DNA from: Kineosporia sp. NBRC 101731 | Lineage (GTDB): Bacteria; Actinomycetota; Actinomycetes; Actinomycetales; Kineosporiaceae | NCBI RefSeq assembly: GCF_030269305.1 | Contig: NZ_BSTC01000001.1 | Location: forward strand, 1,501,467-1,565,466 | DNA length: 64,000 nt | Direction: 5' to 3' | In this document: piece after piece, positions 10,494 to 20,828 of the stretch | Position numbering within the stretch: the stretch's first letter is position 1 | Layout: each line of letters begins with the position of its first letter | Program-made: the position numbers and the translations under genes | Notes under the pieces: model-generated | The model's input: the letters and a program-made list of their open reading frames with translations, nothing else | Told to the model about the DNA's origin: nothing | Databases searched by the model: none

Positions 10494-11816
10494 GTGGAGC
10501 CGCTGAAGGTTGCGCTGCTGGGTAGCGGGTCGGTGGGCACGCAGGTTGCCCGCCTCCTGACGGCGCATGCGCAGGAGCTGGCCCTGCGGGTCGGTGCGCC
10601 TCTCGAACTGATCGGGATCGCCGTGCGCCGGCTGGGGGTGGACCGGGGGGCGGGTATCGACCCGGGCCTGTTCACGACCGACGCGCCCGAGCTGGTCAAG
10701 CGCGCCGATCTGGTGATCGAGCTGATCGGCGGCATCGAGCCCGCCCGCACGCTGATCCTCGACGCCCTGGCCTCCGGCGCGTCCGTGGTCACGGGCAACA
10801 AGTCGCTGCTGGCCGAGCACGGCCCGGAGCTGTACGAGGCCGCCGACGCCGGTGGTGTGGAGCTGTACTACGAGGCCGCGGTGGCCGGGGCGATCCCGTT
10901 GCTGCGCCCGATCCGGGAGTCGCTGGCCGGTGACCGGGTGCAGCGTGTGCTCGGCATCGTCAACGGCACCACGAACTACGTGCTCGACAAGATGGACACC
11001 GCCGGTCTGGACTTCGCCGACGCGGTGGCCCAGGCCCAGGCGCTGGGTTACGCCGAGGCCGACCCGACCGCCGACGTCGAGGGGTACGACGCCGCCGCCA
11101 AGGCCGCGATCCTCGCCTCGCTGGCGTTCCACACCCGGGTCTCGGCCGACGACGTGCACCGCGAGGGCATCTCCGGTGTCACCGCCGCCGACGTCGCCTC
11201 GGCCAAGGCCATCGGGGCCGTGGTCAAGCTGCTGGCCATTTGCGAGCGCGTGGTCGCCGCCGACGGCAGCGAGGGTGTGTCGGTGCGCGTGCATCCGGCG
11301 ATGGTCCCGGCCTCGCACCCGCTGGCCAGTGTGCGGGAGGCGTTCAACGCCGTGTTCGTCGAGGCCGAGGCCGCGGGCGAGCTGATGTTCTACGGCCGGG
11401 GCGCCGGTGGTCTGCCCACCGCGAGCGCCGTGCTCGGCGACCTGGTCTCCGCCGCCCGTAACCGGGTGGGGGGCAGCCGGGGTCCGGGGGAGTCGACCTA
11501 CGCCCAGCTGCCGTTGCGCCCGATGGGCGAGGTGGTGACCCGCTACCACATCAGTCTGGACGTGGCCGACCGTCCCGGTGTTCTCGCGCATGTCGCGAAA
11601 GTTATTGCCGATCACGGGGTCTCGATCGAGACCGTGCGGCAGCAGCAGTTCCCGGAGCCGGAGGGCGCCGGGGAGGAGAAGCCGGACCGGGCGTCGCTGG
11701 TGGTGGTCACCCACTCCGCGACCGACGCGGCACTGGAAGCAACGGTCTCGGCGCTGGCCGGGCTGGACATCGTGACAGCCGTGGTCGGCGTCATGCGGGT
11801 CGAGGGTGAGGACTGA
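10494..11816 (+). CDS. hom: Homoserine dehydrogenase
   Basis: 440 residues from the GTG at 10494, which follows an AGGGAG ribosome site. The ATG at 10443 would add 17 unconserved residues. The enzyme reduces aspartate semialdehyde to homoserine, the branch point to threonine and methionine. Rossmann motif [12 protein letters not shown] lies near the N-terminus, the catalytic/dimer region includes [10 protein letters not shown] and [14 protein letters not shown], and a C-terminal ACT domain ([20 protein letters not shown]) implies feedback control by threonine, as is known for the family. Its stop overlaps the thrC start (TGATG). Confidence 0.95.
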   Translation: MEPLKVALLGSGSVGTQVARLLTAHAQELALRVGAPLELIGIAVRRLGVDRGAGIDPGLFTTDAPELVKRADLVIELIGGIEPARTLILDALASGASVVTGNKSLLAEHGPELYEAADAGGVELYYEAAVAGAIPLLRPIRESLAGDRVQRVLGIVNGTTNYVLDKMDTAGLDFADAVAQAQALGYAEADPTADVEGYDAAAKAAILASLAFHTRVSADDVHREGISGVTAADVASAKAIGAVVKLLAICERVVAADGSEGVSVRVHPAMVPASHPLASVREAFNAVFVEAEAAGELMFYGRGAGGLPTASAVLGDLVSAARNRVGGSRGPGESTYAQLPLRPMGEVVTRYHISLDVADRPGVLAHVAKVIADHGVSIETVRQQQFPEPEGAGEEKPDRASLVVVTHSATDAALEATVSALAGLDIVTAVVGVMRVEGED

Positions 11817-12886
11817 TGGCACATCTGTGGCGCGGCGTCGTCGATGAGTACCGGGACCGGCTCCCGATTCTGGGTGACGCCCCGGCGGTGACCCTGGGCG
11901 AGGGGGGCACGCCGCTGGTGCGGGCCCACAAGCTCTCCGAGCACACCGGGTGCGAGGTCTGGCTGAAGTGCGAGGGCGTCAACCCCACCGGCTCGTTCAA
12001 GGACCGCGGGATGACGGCCGCGATGACGGCGGCAGCCGCGGCCGGAGCCAAGGTCGTCGTGTGCGCCTCCACGGGCAACACCTCGGCGAGTGCCGCCGCC
12101 TACGCCACCGCGGCCGGGATGAAGTGCGCCGTGCTGGTGCCGGACGGCAAGATCGCGATGGGCAAGCTGGCCCAGGCGATCGCCCACGGCGCCGAGCTGC
12201 TGCAGGTCGACGGCAACTTCGACGACTGCCTGACGGTGGCCCGCAAGCTGGCCGACGCGTACCCGGTCGAACTGGTGAATTCGGTGAACCCGGCCCGTAT
12301 CGAGGGGCAGAAGACCGCCGCGTTCGAGATCGTCGACGTGCTCGGCGACGCCCCGGACATCCACTGCCTGCCCGTCGGCAACGCCGGCAACATCACCGCC
12401 TACTGGCGTGGCTACACGGAGTACGAGGCCGACGGCCCGGCTTCGAAGACCCCGAAGATGTGGGGTTTCCAGGCCGCCGGGGCCGCGCCGATCGTGCTCG
12501 GTCACCCGGTCGACCACCCGGAGACCGTGGCGACCGCGATCCGGATCGGCAACCCCGCGTCCTGGCAGCAGGCCGTCCAGGCCCGCGACGACTCGGGCGG
12601 GCGGATCGACGCGGTCGACGACCCGGCCATCCTGGCCGCGCACCGCTGGCTGTCCTCGAAGGAGGGCGTCTTCGTCGAGCCCGGGTCGGCTGCCTCGGTC
12701 GCCGGTCTGCTGCAGGTGCACGCCGCCGGTGAGCTCGAGCCGGGTCAGCGGGTGGTCTGCGCGGTCACCGGGCACGGGCTGAAAGACCCGCAGTGGGCCC
12801 TGAAGAACGCCGACGGCGACGACGTGCAGCCGACCCGGATCCAGGTCGACGTGGTCAGCATCGCCTCGGCGCTCGGGCTCGGCTGA
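11816..12886 (+). CDS. thrC: Threonine synthase
   Basis: 356 residues. PLP-dependent conversion of O-phosphohomoserine to threonine. PLP lysine is K62 in [11 protein letters not shown], with the [12 protein letters not shown]-type phosphate loop ([15 protein letters not shown]) and [11 protein letters not shown]. This is the short, class II-like form found in actinobacteria. It overlaps both neighbours by one base, so hom-thrC-thrB behaves as one translationally coupled unit. Confidence 0.96.
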   Translation: MAHLWRGVVDEYRDRLPILGDAPAVTLGEGGTPLVRAHKLSEHTGCEVWLKCEGVNPTGSFKDRGMTAAMTAAAAAGAKVVVCASTGNTSASAAAYATAAGMKCAVLVPDGKIAMGKLAQAIAHGAELLQVDGNFDDCLTVARKLADAYPVELVNSVNPARIEGQKTAAFEIVDVLGDAPDIHCLPVGNAGNITAYWRGYTEYEADGPASKTPKMWGFQAAGAAPIVLGHPVDHPETVATAIRIGNPASWQQAVQARDDSGGRIDAVDDPAILAAHRWLSSKEGVFVEPGSAASVAGLLQVHAAGELEPGQRVVCAVTGHGLKDPQWALKNADGDDVQPTRIQVDVVSIASALGLG

Positions 12887-13842
12887 TGTCGCTCGATTCC
12901 GCCCCGGTGGCCGGCCGGGGGCTGCTGGCCCACCGCCGCGCCACCGTGCGCGTGCCCGCCACCAGCGCCAATCTCGGCCCCGGCTTCGACAGCATGGGCC
13001 TGGCGCTGGCGCTCCACGACGTCGTCACCCTCAGCCCGGCCGCGTCCGGGCTGGAGGTGACGGTCGAGGGGGAGGGGGCCGGCGGCGTGCCCCTGACGGA
13101 GGACCACCTGGTCGTCCGGGCCGTCCGCGCCGGTTTCGACCACGCCGGGGTACCGCAGCCGGGTATTCGCCTTCACTGCGCCAACTCGATCCCGCACGGC
13201 CGGGGCCTGGGCTCGTCCGCCGCCGCGGTGGTGGCCGGTCTGGTCGCCGCCCGTGGCTGTCTGGCCGAGCCGGAGGCCCTGGACGACGCCACGGTGCTCG
13301 CCCTGGCCACGTCGCTCGAGGGGCACCCGGACAACGCCGCGGCCGCGCTGCTGGGCGGCTGCACGATCTCCTGGCTGTCGCCGAGCGGCGTCCCGCGCGC
13401 CGAACGGGTCGAGGTCCGGGCCGATCTCGACCCGGTGGTTTGCGTGCCGTCCGGCGAGCTGTCCACCAACACCGCGCGGGCGATGCTGCCTGCGCTCGTC
13501 CCGCACCCGGACGCGTCGTTCAACGCCGGGCGGGCCGCACTGCTGGTGCACGCCCTGACCCGGCGCCCCGATCTTCTGCTCGAGGCCACCGAAGATCGTC
13601 TGCACCAGGCGCAGCGGGCGCCCGCCATGCCGGAGACCGCCGAGCTCGTCCACCGGGTGCGTGAGCTCGGTGCGGCCGCCGTCGTCTCGGGGGCCGGCCC
13701 GTCCGTGCTCGTCCTGGGGGTCCGGGGCGAGGCGATCGACGCTGTGAATTCTGCCCTCGGCGGCCCGACCGCACACCGCTGGACCGTGCTGCGACCGGGA
13801 ATCGATACGGTGGGATCGATTCTCGCTACAGAAGGTGAATGA
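12886..13842 (+). CDS. thrB: Homoserine kinase
   Basis: 318 residues from the ATG at 12886, which overlaps the thrC stop. GHMP-family kinase that phosphorylates homoserine for threonine synthase. The N-terminal RVPATSANLGPGFDSMG and the ATP-binding glycine/serine loop PHGRGLGSSAAAV (residues 103-115) are diagnostic; EGHPDNAAAALLGG and the C-terminal VSGAGPSVLVL motif are also present. An upstream GTG at 12793 would lie inside thrC and is rejected. Confidence 0.95.
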   Translation: MSLDSAPVAGRGLLAHRRATVRVPATSANLGPGFDSMGLALALHDVVTLSPAASGLEVTVEGEGAGGVPLTEDHLVVRAVRAGFDHAGVPQPGIRLHCANSIPHGRGLGSSAAAVVAGLVAARGCLAEPEALDDATVLALATSLEGHPDNAAAALLGGCTISWLSPSGVPRAERVEVRADLDPVVCVPSGELSTNTARAMLPALVPHPDASFNAGRAALLVHALTRRPDLLLEATEDRLHQAQRAPAMPETAELVHRVRELGAAAVVSGAGPSVLVLGVRGEAIDAVNSALGGPTAHRWTVLRPGIDTVGSILATEGE

Positions 13843-14153
13843 TCCGTCCGAGTAGTCTGCGGGGCGGCACGGTGTAAGAATGTCCGAGCGCCGAGTGACG
13901 GATCGAACATCGTTTTACCGTGAGATCTGTCGCTTGGCCGGATTCGGGTTCTTCGTTCTGGGCCGCACCGGTGTTACAGTACGTATGCAGCCGCTGGATG
14001 CCGTAGTACCAGGCACACGTGCTGCACTCCGCCGCTCATTCCAGGTTTCCGCGCATGCGCGTGGTCGTCGCGGCGTACCACCACCCGGACTCTCCGGGTG
14101 TGAAAACCCGCTGGCCGTGACCATGTCGCGGCCGAGGAGGGGGAAGACCTTTC
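13843..14153 (+). promoter_or_regulatory. rho leader/promoter region
   Basis: This 311-nt gap separates thrB from rho and holds no convincing gene. A weak promoter candidate is TTCGTT-17-TACAGT (-10 at 13975-13980). A hairpin CACCCGGA-CTC-TCCGGGTG lies at 14082-14100, shortly before the rho ribosome site (GAGGAGGGGGAAG). A long structured leader fits the known autoregulation of rho in other bacteria, but no mechanism can be read here. Confidence 0.4.
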
Positions 14154-16184
14154 GTGACAGATACCACCGAGATGTCGGCCGCCGTCGACCTCTCGACGCT
14201 TCGCCTGCCGCAGCTCCAGGCGGTCGCCTCGCAACTGAACATCAACGGCACGGCGCGCATGCGCAAGGCCGAGCTCCTCGAGGCGATCCGGAGCCACCAG
14301 AGTGGTGGCGCCGCAGCTGCCCCACCAGCAACCCGCTCCCGCAGGGCCGCCACCGCGCCCGCCGGGGCCCCGGCCCGCACGCGCCGCACCTCTGCCGCGG
14401 CTGCTGCCGCCGCTGAGCCCGTGGCCGAAGCCGCTGCCCCCGCGCAGGAAGCACTGATCGAGGCGCCGGCCCCGAAGAGCACCACGACGACCGGTACCAA
14501 CGGCCGTCGCAGCCGGGCCGCCGCGGTCGCCGCTCCGGTCGAGGCCGAGCCGGCCAAGGCCGTCGAGGCCCCCGCCGAGCAGCCCGTCGCCGAGGCCGAG
14601 CCGGTCGAGCGTCCCACCCGTGGCCGGGGCCGGAACAACCGGGCCGACCGTCCTGACCGCGCCGACCGTCCTGACCGCGCCGAGCGGGCCGAACGTCCCG
14701 ACCGCGCCGAGCGTTCCGACCGGTCCGACCGGTCCGGGGGCGACCGGTCGGAGTCTCGTCCGGACGGCCGTGACGGCAGCCGGGAGAACACCCGCGACAG
14801 CAACCGGGACGGCAGCAGCCGCACCGACAGTCGTGACGGTGGCAGCCGGGACAGTCAGAGCCGCAACAACTCCCAGGCCCGGCGCAACCCGGTCCCGGTC
14901 AACGTCAGCAATGTCAGCAACGACGACGACGATGACGAGGACGGCCGCGGTCGTCGCCGGGGTCGCCGGTTCCGTGACCGCAAGCGTGGCCGCGGTCGCG
15001 AGGGCGAGCCCGGTCAGGTCGACGACGTCGAGGTCAGCGACGACGACGTGGTCGTTCCGGTCGCGGGCATCCTCGACGTGCTCGACTCGTACGCGTTCCT
15101 GCGCACTTCCGGCTACCTGCCGGGCCCGAACGACGTCTACGTCTCGCTCGGCCAGGTGAAGAAGTACAACCTGCGCAAGGGTGACGCCGTCACCGGCGCC
15201 GTGCGCCAGCCGCGCGAGGGTGAGCAGGCCAACCAGCGCCAGAAGTTCAACGCGCTGGTCCGGCTCGACACGATCAACGGCAGTGCACCCGAAGAGGCGC
15301 GCAACCGGCCGGAGTTCAACAAGCTCACGCCGCTCTACCCGCAGGAGCGCCTGCGGCTGGAGACCGAGCCGAACATCATCTCCACCCGGATCATCGACCT
15401 GGTGGCGCCGATCGGTAAGGGCCAGCGTGGCCTGATCGTCTCCCCGCCGAAGGCCGGTAAGACGCTCATCCTGCAGGCGATCGCCAACGCGATCACGCAG
15501 AACAACCCCGAGTGCCACCTGATGGTCGTGCTCGTGGACGAGCGGCCCGAAGAGGTCACCGACATGCAGCGCACGGTGAAGGGTGAGGTCATCGCCTCCA
15601 CCTTCGACCGTCCGGCCGACGACCACACGGCCGTCGCCGAGCTGTCCATCGAGCGGGCCAAGCGCCTGGTCGAGCTGGGCCACGACGTGGTCGTGCTGCT
15701 CGACTCGATCACCCGTCTGGGCCGCGCCTACAACCTGGCCGCCCCGGCCAGCGGGCGCATCCTCTCCGGTGGTGTCGACTCCAGCGCGCTGTACCCGCCG
15801 AAGCGGTTCTTCGGTGCCGCCCGGAACATCGAGCACGGTGGCTCGCTGACCATCCTCGCCACCGCCCTGGTCGAGACCGGCTCGAAGATGGACGAGGTGA
15901 TCTTCGAGGAGTTCAAGGGCACCGGCAACATGGAGGTCCGCCTGTCGCGCCAGCTGGCCGACAAGCGCATCTTCCCGGCCGTCGACGTCAACGCCTCCAG
16001 CACCCGCCGGGAAGAAATCCTGATGGGCAAGGAAGAGCTGGGCGTCATCTACCGGCTGCGCCGGGTCATGGGCGCCCTCGAGGCCCAGCAGGCCATCGAG
16101 CTGCTGCTCGACCGCACCAAGAAGAGCTCGAGCAACGCCGAGTTCCTCATGCAGGTGCAGAAGACCTCGCCCTCCGGCGAATAG
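14154..16184 (+). CDS. rho: Transcription termination factor Rho with long disordered insertion
   Basis: 676 residues, well above the roughly 420 of E. coli Rho. Order: N-terminal Rho helical domain (about 1-50), a long low-complexity region (about 50-290) rich in Ala/Glu and then Arg/Asp, with RADRPD-type repeats and [12 protein letters not shown], the RNA-binding cold-shock-like domain ([20 protein letters not shown]), and the RecA-type motor with P-loop SPPKAGKT (K436). Such N-terminal insertions are known in actinobacterial Rho and add RNA affinity. The GTG start has a strong upstream GAGGAGGGGG. Confidence 0.97.
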   Translation: MTDTTEMSAAVDLSTLRLPQLQAVASQLNINGTARMRKAELLEAIRSHQSGGAAAAPPATRSRRAATAPAGAPARTRRTSAAAAAAAEPVAEAAAPAQEALIEAPAPKSTTTTGTNGRRSRAAAVAAPVEAEPAKAVEAPAEQPVAEAEPVERPTRGRGRNNRADRPDRADRPDRAERAERPDRAERSDRSDRSGGDRSESRPDGRDGSRENTRDSNRDGSSRTDSRDGGSRDSQSRNNSQARRNPVPVNVSNVSNDDDDDEDGRGRRRGRRFRDRKRGRGREGEPGQVDDVEVSDDDVVVPVAGILDVLDSYAFLRTSGYLPGPNDVYVSLGQVKKYNLRKGDAVTGAVRQPREGEQANQRQKFNALVRLDTINGSAPEEARNRPEFNKLTPLYPQERLRLETEPNIISTRIIDLVAPIGKGQRGLIVSPPKAGKTLILQAIANAITQNNPECHLMVVLVDERPEEVTDMQRTVKGEVIASTFDRPADDHTAVAELSIERAKRLVELGHDVVVLLDSITRLGRAYNLAAPASGRILSGGVDSSALYPPKRFFGAARNIEHGGSLTILATALVETGSKMDEVIFEEFKGTGNMEVRLSRQLADKRIFPAVDVNASSTRREEILMGKEELGVIYRLRRVMGALEAQQAIELLLDRTKKSSSNAEFLMQVQKTSPSGE

Positions 16185-16190
16185 TCATCA

Positions 16191-16228
16191 CCGCGTTCAC
16201 CCCGGGAATGCTCCCGGGGTGAACGCGG
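16191..16228 (+). terminator. Hairpin terminator after rho
   Basis: A perfect 17-bp stem: left arm CCGCGTTCACCCCGGGA (16191-16207), loop ATGC, right arm to 16228. It begins 6 nt after the rho stop. The following tract (TTATGG) is poor in T, so efficiency without Rho is uncertain. Confidence 0.75.
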
Positions 16229-16328
16229 TTATGGCTCCCGTCTGCACATCTGGCAGACTGACTCAGGCTCCGGTTCACGAGCGACGCGCCCGCGCCGCAC
16301 GACCCGGCGGCGACAAACGAGGAGAATC

Positions 16329-16571
16329 ATGAAGGCCGACATTCACCCGCAGTACGTGACCACCACGGTCAAGTGCGCCTGCGGCGAGACTTTCGAGACC
16401 CGTAGCACCGCGACCAGCGGCACGATCTCCACCGAGACCTGCAGCGCCTGCCACCCGTTCTACACGGGCAAGCAGCGCATCCTGGACACCGGTGGCCGGG
16501 TCGCCCGCTTCCAGGCGCGTTACGGCAAGAAGACGGCCGACGCGGAGAAGACCGCCGACGCCGAGAAGTAG
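16329..16571 (+). CDS. rpmE: 50S ribosomal protein bL31, zinc-binding type
   Basis: 80 residues. Surface protein of the large ribosomal subunit. The starting MKADIHPQY and the zinc cysteines C16-x-C18 and C38-xx-C41 mark the cysteine-containing (C+) form, usually the zinc-replete version that is exchanged for a C- paralogue under zinc starvation. C-terminal tail has a small repeat, [13 protein letters not shown]. Ribosome site GAGGAG lies just before the ATG. Confidence 0.96.
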   Translation: MKADIHPQYVTTTVKCACGETFETRSTATSGTISTETCSACHPFYTGKQRILDTGGRVARFQARYGKKTADAEKTADAEK

Positions 16572-16577
16572 CCGAGC

Positions 16578-16620
16578 CGACGCCGGTCGTAGCCCTCATC
16601 GAGGGCGACGACCGGCGTCG
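16578..16620 (+). terminator. Terminator after rpmE
   Basis: Nested hairpin: outer stem CGACGCCGGTCGT (16578-16590) with its complement at 16608-16620, enclosing an inner GCCCTC/GAGGGC stem, followed by TCGTTTGTC. It starts 7 nt after the rpmE stop codon. Confidence 0.7.
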
Positions 16621-16686
16621 TCGTTTGTCACCACCCGAGTGCCTGCACGGCAGCAATTTCTCTTGATGACGTAGAAGAAGGCAGAG

Positions 16687-17799
16687 ATGACCCAGCTCAC
16701 CCCCGACGAGTCCGCCCAGGCTGCGGTCGGGCCGCTGCTCGACGAGTACGAGGAGCTGGAGCGTCAGCTCGCCGACCCGTCGATCCACGCCGATGCCGGC
16801 GCCGCCCGCAAGCTCGGGCGCCGTTACGCGGAGCTGGGGGCTGTGCACGCCGGGTACGTGGTCTGGCGCAGTGCACTCGATGACCTGGAGGCCGCCCGTG
16901 AGCTGGCCGCCGAAGACTCCTCGTTCGCCGAGGAGCTGCCCGCCCTGGACGCCACGCTGGTCGAGGCCCGCGAGCGGCTGCACCGGCTGCTGATCCCGCG
17001 CGACCCGGACGACTCGCGCGACGTGATCCTGGAGATCAAGGCGGGGGAGGGCGGCGAGGAGTCGGCCCTGTTCGCCGGTGACCTGCTGCGCATGTACCTG
17101 CGGTTCGCCGAGCGCAACGGCTGGCGCACCGAGGTTCTCGACTCCACCGAGAGCGACCTGGGCGGCTACAAGGACATCTCGGTCGCGGTGAAGACCCGCG
17201 GCAACCCCGCCCCCGGCGAGGGCGTGTTCTCGAAACTGAAGTACGAGGGTGGCGTGCACCGTGTGCAGCGGGTGCCCGTGACCGAGTCACAGGGGCGCAT
17301 CCACACCTCGGCCGCCGGCGTGCTCGCCCTGCCCGAGCCGGACGAGACCGTCGAGATCGAGATCGACCACAACGACCTGCGGATCGACGTGTTCCGCTCC
17401 TCCGGCCCCGGTGGCCAGAGCGTCAACACCACCGACTCCGCCGTGCGCATCACCCACCTGCCCACCGGCGTCGTGGTCTCCTGCCAGAACGAGAAGTCGC
17501 AGCTGCAGAACAAGGAACAGGCCCTGCGCATCCTGCGGGCCCGGCTGCACGCCCTCCAGGCCGAGGCCGCCCAGGCCGAGGCGTCCCAGGCCCGGCGCTC
17601 GCAGGTGCGCACCGTGGACCGTTCCGAGCGGATCCGCACCTACAACTACCCGGAGAACCGGATCGCCGACCACCGAACCGGTTACAAGGCCTACAATCTC
17701 GACCAGGTGCTCGACGGCGACCTGGGTCCGGTGATCCAGTCGTGCCTGGATGCCGACGAAAGTGCCCAGCTGGCCGCCCTCCAGACCTTCGGCGGCTGA
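16687..17799 (+). CDS. prfA: Peptide chain release factor 1
   Basis: 370 residues. Recognises UAA and UAG stop codons and triggers peptide release. The GGQ motif is at residues 242-244 ([17 protein letters not shown]) and the codon-reading tripeptide region is RVPVTE (PVT at 197-199), which distinguishes RF1 from RF2 (SPF). The next gene, prmC, modifies the GGQ glutamine of this protein, and its start follows the stop by one base. Confidence 0.97.
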   Translation: MTQLTPDESAQAAVGPLLDEYEELERQLADPSIHADAGAARKLGRRYAELGAVHAGYVVWRSALDDLEAARELAAEDSSFAEELPALDATLVEARERLHRLLIPRDPDDSRDVILEIKAGEGGEESALFAGDLLRMYLRFAERNGWRTEVLDSTESDLGGYKDISVAVKTRGNPAPGEGVFSKLKYEGGVHRVQRVPVTESQGRIHTSAAGVLALPEPDETVEIEIDHNDLRIDVFRSSGPGGQSVNTTDSAVRITHLPTGVVVSCQNEKSQLQNKEQALRILRARLHALQAEAAQAEASQARRSQVRTVDRSERIRTYNYPENRIADHRTGYKAYNLDQVLDGDLGPVIQSCLDADESAQLAALQTFGG

Positions 17800-17800
17800 A

Positions 17801-18670
17801 ATGCCCGAGCTGAAGCACGTTCTGGCCTCGGCCACCACCCTGTTGTCCGAGGCCGGGGTACCCTCGCCCTCGGCCGACGCGAACATCCTGGTGGCCCACG
17901 CCCTCGGGGTCGAGCGCCGCGACCTGGCCCGCCGGGTGATCCTCGGCTACGAGCTCAAGCCCGACGAAACCACCCAGGTGGCCGAGCTTCTCGACCGGCG
18001 CTCACAACGTGTTCCGCTGCAGCACCTGATCGGTTCGACCGGTTTCCGCCGACTTGAACTCCTGGTCGGGCCGGGCGTTTTCATCCCGCGGGTGGAGACC
18101 GAATGGGTGGCCGGCCTGGCCGTCGACGCCGCCTCCGCCCTGGAAGACCCGCTCGTCGTCGACCTGTGCACCGGCTCCGGCGCGATCGCCCTGGCGGTCG
18201 CCGACGAGGTGCCCGCGGCCCGGGTGGTCGCCGTCGAGCTGGACCCGCCCGCCGTGGAGTGGGCCCGCCGCAACATCGCGGCGCTGGGTTCCCGGGTGGA
18301 CCTGCGAGCAGGGGACGCGGTGCGCGCCGACGAGCACCTGCTCGCCGATCTGGTGGGCCTGGTGGACGTGGTGGTCGCCAACCCGCCGTACATCCCGCCG
18401 GACGCCGAGCCCACCGAGCCGGAGGTCCGTGACCACGACCCGGTACTGGCGCTGTACGGGGGAGGGGACGACGGCCTCGCCGTCCCGCGCGGGGTGGTCG
18501 CGACCGCCGCCCGCCTGCTGCGTCCCGGTGGACTCCTGGTGATGGAGCACGCCGACGTCCAGGGCCCGGGGGGCCGGGCCCTGACCAAGGCCCCGGACTG
18601 GGTGGACGTGAGCACCCAGCGTGACCTGACCGGGCGCGACCGGGCGCTGGTGGCACGCCGGAGCGGTTGA
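17801..18670 (+). CDS. prmC: Release factor glutamine methyltransferase
   Basis: 289 residues from the ATG at 17801. SAM-dependent enzyme that N5-methylates the GGQ glutamine of release factors. It has the N-terminal helical release-factor-binding domain, SAM motif I (VVDLCTGSGAIALAVADE) and the substrate motif NPPY (194-197). It is directly coupled to prfA, its substrate gene. An upstream ATG at 17750 lies inside prfA and is rejected. Confidence 0.95.
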   Translation: MPELKHVLASATTLLSEAGVPSPSADANILVAHALGVERRDLARRVILGYELKPDETTQVAELLDRRSQRVPLQHLIGSTGFRRLELLVGPGVFIPRVETEWVAGLAVDAASALEDPLVVDLCTGSGAIALAVADEVPAARVVAVELDPPAVEWARRNIAALGSRVDLRAGDAVRADEHLLADLVGLVDVVVANPPYIPPDAEPTEPEVRDHDPVLALYGGGDDGLAVPRGVVATAARLLRPGGLLVMEHADVQGPGGRALTKAPDWVDVSTQRDLTGRDRALVARRSG

Positions 18671-18826
18671 GCCGATTCGTCGGCGTGGTCCGGCGCTCCG
18701 CACGGCCGTGGCGGAGCGCGACGGGGTGGGCTCTCTGCGTCGTGAATCCGGTGCGTCAGGTTCCGGGGGCAGGGGCAGCACCGCCGAAATGCGCGCCCCG
18801 GGCCCCGGTAGTGCCACACTCGGGGG

Positions 18827-19507
18827 GTGAGTGTGCGTTACGACTGCGCCCTGGAAGTTCAGCGTTCGCGCGGGATCGCCAAAGCCGCCGACGTCGTCGC
18901 GGAAGGTGATCTCGTCGTCCTGCCGACCGACACCGTGTACGGCATCGGCTGCGACGCCTTCGACGCCGAGGCGGTGTCAGCCCTGCTCGCCGCCAAGGGG
19001 CGGGGGCGGGCCATGCCCCCGCCCGTGCTCGTGCCGCACGTGCGCACGCTGGACGGCATCGCCGCGGGCATCACCCCCGACATCCGGGCGCTGGCCGAGG
19101 CGTTCTGGCCCGGCGCCCTGACGATCATCACCCGCGCGCAGCCCACGCTGCGCTGGGACCTGGGCGAGACCAACGGCACCGTGGCGCTGCGCATGCCGCT
19201 GCACCCGGTGGCGCTGGAACTGCTCGAGCGCACCGGGCCGATGGCGGTGTCCAGTGCCAACCTCACCGGTCACGACGCCGCACTGACCGCGCAGCAGGCG
19301 CAGGAGATGCTCGGTGACTCGGTGGCGGTCTATCTCGACGGGGGCGAGGCCGAGCTCGGTGTCGCCTCGACCATCGTCGACTGCACCTCGGGCACCCCCC
19401 GGGTGGTCCGGCAGGGCGCGGTGGCGTTGGAAGACCTGCGCTCGGTCGTGCCCTCCACGCTCGGTCTCGGCGAGACCCCCGACGAAGAGGTGGAACAGAC
19501 GCAGTGA
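18827..19507 (+). CDS. tsaC: L-threonylcarbamoyladenylate synthase (YrdC/Sua5 family)
   Basis: 226 residues. Makes threonylcarbamoyl-AMP from threonine, bicarbonate and ATP for t6A37 modification of ANN-decoding tRNAs. YrdC-fold signatures include the nucleotide/RNA-binding DLVVLPTDTVYGIGCDAF, FWPGALTII and MAVSSANLTGHDA. The long Sua5 C-terminal domain is absent, so this is the short TsaC-like form. GTG at 18833 is an alternative start. Its 3' end overlaps wecA (GTGA). Confidence 0.9.
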   Translation: MSVRYDCALEVQRSRGIAKAADVVAEGDLVVLPTDTVYGIGCDAFDAEAVSALLAAKGRGRAMPPPVLVPHVRTLDGIAAGITPDIRALAEAFWPGALTIITRAQPTLRWDLGETNGTVALRMPLHPVALELLERTGPMAVSSANLTGHDAALTAQQAQEMLGDSVAVYLDGGEAELGVASTIVDCTSGTPRVVRQGAVALEDLRSVVPSTLGLGETPDEEVEQTQ

Positions 19508-20826
19508 GGGGTTACCTCTTCGTCCTCCTGATCGCCGCGACGGTCACCTACCTGACCACCCCGGCGGTCCGGCGCCTGTCCCGCCGGATGGGCGCGGTCA
19601 CCGCCCCGCGTGAGCGCGACGTGCACACCGTGCCGATCCCGCGCCTGGGCGGCGCCGCCATCTATGCGGGCATCGCCATCGCGATGCTCACCGCGTCGCA
19701 GGTGAAGTTCTTCGAGGGGGTCTTCGACGGCCGTACGGCCTACGTGGCCCTGCTGTCGGCCGGCGCGGTCTGCCTGCTGGGCGTCTTCGACGACCTCTGG
19801 GAGCTGGACGCCGTGACCAAGGCGGCCGGGCAGATGCTCGCCGCCGGGATCATGGCCTGGCAGGGCATCCAGCTGGTCTCCCTGCCGATCTTCGGCACCT
19901 TCATCCCGAGCCGGATGCTCCTGATCTTCGTCACCGTGGTGGCGATCATGGTGACGATCAACGCGGTCAACTTCGTCGACGGGCTGGACGGGCTCGCGGC
20001 CGGGATGGTGGCGATCGCCGGGTCGGCGTTCTTCGTCTACTCGTACCTGCTCGCCCGTGACTCCTCGCCCAACGACTACGCCTCGCTGGCGTCCGTGCTC
20101 ACCGCCGCCCTGGTCGGCGCGTGCCTGGGCTTCCTGCCGCACAACTTCAACCCGGCCCGGATCTTCATGGGCGACAGCGGCTCCATGCTGCTGGGCCTGC
20201 TGATGGCGACCTCCACGGTGGCGATCACCGGCACGGTCGAGCCCTCGACACTGGAAGAGGCCCGGATCATGCCGGCCTTCCTGCCGTTGCTGCTGCCGCT
20301 CGCCGTGCTCGCGCTACCACTCATCGATCTGATGCTGGCGATCATCCGACGCACCCGGGCGGGCAAGATGCCTTGGCAGCCGGACAAATTGCACCTGCAC
20401 CACCGCATGCTGAGCCTCGGCCACAGCCACGCCGGCGCCGTGCTCATCCTCTACTTCTGGACGGCCACCGTCGGTTTCGGAGTGGCCCTGTTCGCGCTGG
20501 TGAGCCCGCGCAAGGCCATCCTGATCGGGGGCACGGCCGTGGTCTTCGCCCTCTTCCTCACGGTCGGCCCGCGCCGCTGGCGCCGGATGGCGGCCACCGC
20601 CGTCCCGGGGGCCGGGCCACGCACCGCAACCGTGGTGATCCCGGCCGAGCCGGGCCTGCCGCGGGCGGCGGACGACCCGGATCTCACCACCGAGCCCGGG
20701 GGAGCGACGAAACCGAGCGCACGCCAGGTTCGTTCACCCGGAGCGACCCAGGACTCCACCGGGGACGACCGTTCGGACACCCACCGTGACGGTGCCGCCG
20801 TGAACTCTGCAATGAACGGATCGTGA
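19504..20826 (+). CDS. wecA: Undecaprenyl-phosphate sugar-1-phosphate transferase (WecA/TagO family)
   Basis: 440 residues. Integral membrane enzyme of the MraY/WecA family that transfers a sugar-1-phosphate, probably GlcNAc-1-P, to a polyprenyl phosphate to begin arabinogalactan, teichoic acid or other envelope glycan synthesis. About ten or eleven membrane helices. Catalytic DD-type region VNFVDGLDGLAAG, Mg site FMGDSGSMLLG, and the His-rich cytoplasmic loop KLHLHHRMLSLGHSH. The last 85 or so residues are a polar, probably disordered tail. The GTG start overlaps the tsaC stop. Confidence 0.9.
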   Translation: MRGYLFVLLIAATVTYLTTPAVRRLSRRMGAVTAPRERDVHTVPIPRLGGAAIYAGIAIAMLTASQVKFFEGVFDGRTAYVALLSAGAVCLLGVFDDLWELDAVTKAAGQMLAAGIMAWQGIQLVSLPIFGTFIPSRMLLIFVTVVAIMVTINAVNFVDGLDGLAAGMVAIAGSAFFVYSYLLARDSSPNDYASLASVLTAALVGACLGFLPHNFNPARIFMGDSGSMLLGLLMATSTVAITGTVEPSTLEEARIMPAFLPLLLPLAVLALPLIDLMLAIIRRTRAGKMPWQPDKLHLHHRMLSLGHSHAGAVLILYFWTATVGFGVALFALVSPRKAILIGGTAVVFALFLTVGPRRWRRMAATAVPGAGPRTATVVIPAEPGLPRAADDPDLTTEPGGATKPSARQVRSPGATQDSTGDDRSDTHRDGAAVNSAMNGS

Positions 20827-20828
20827 AC

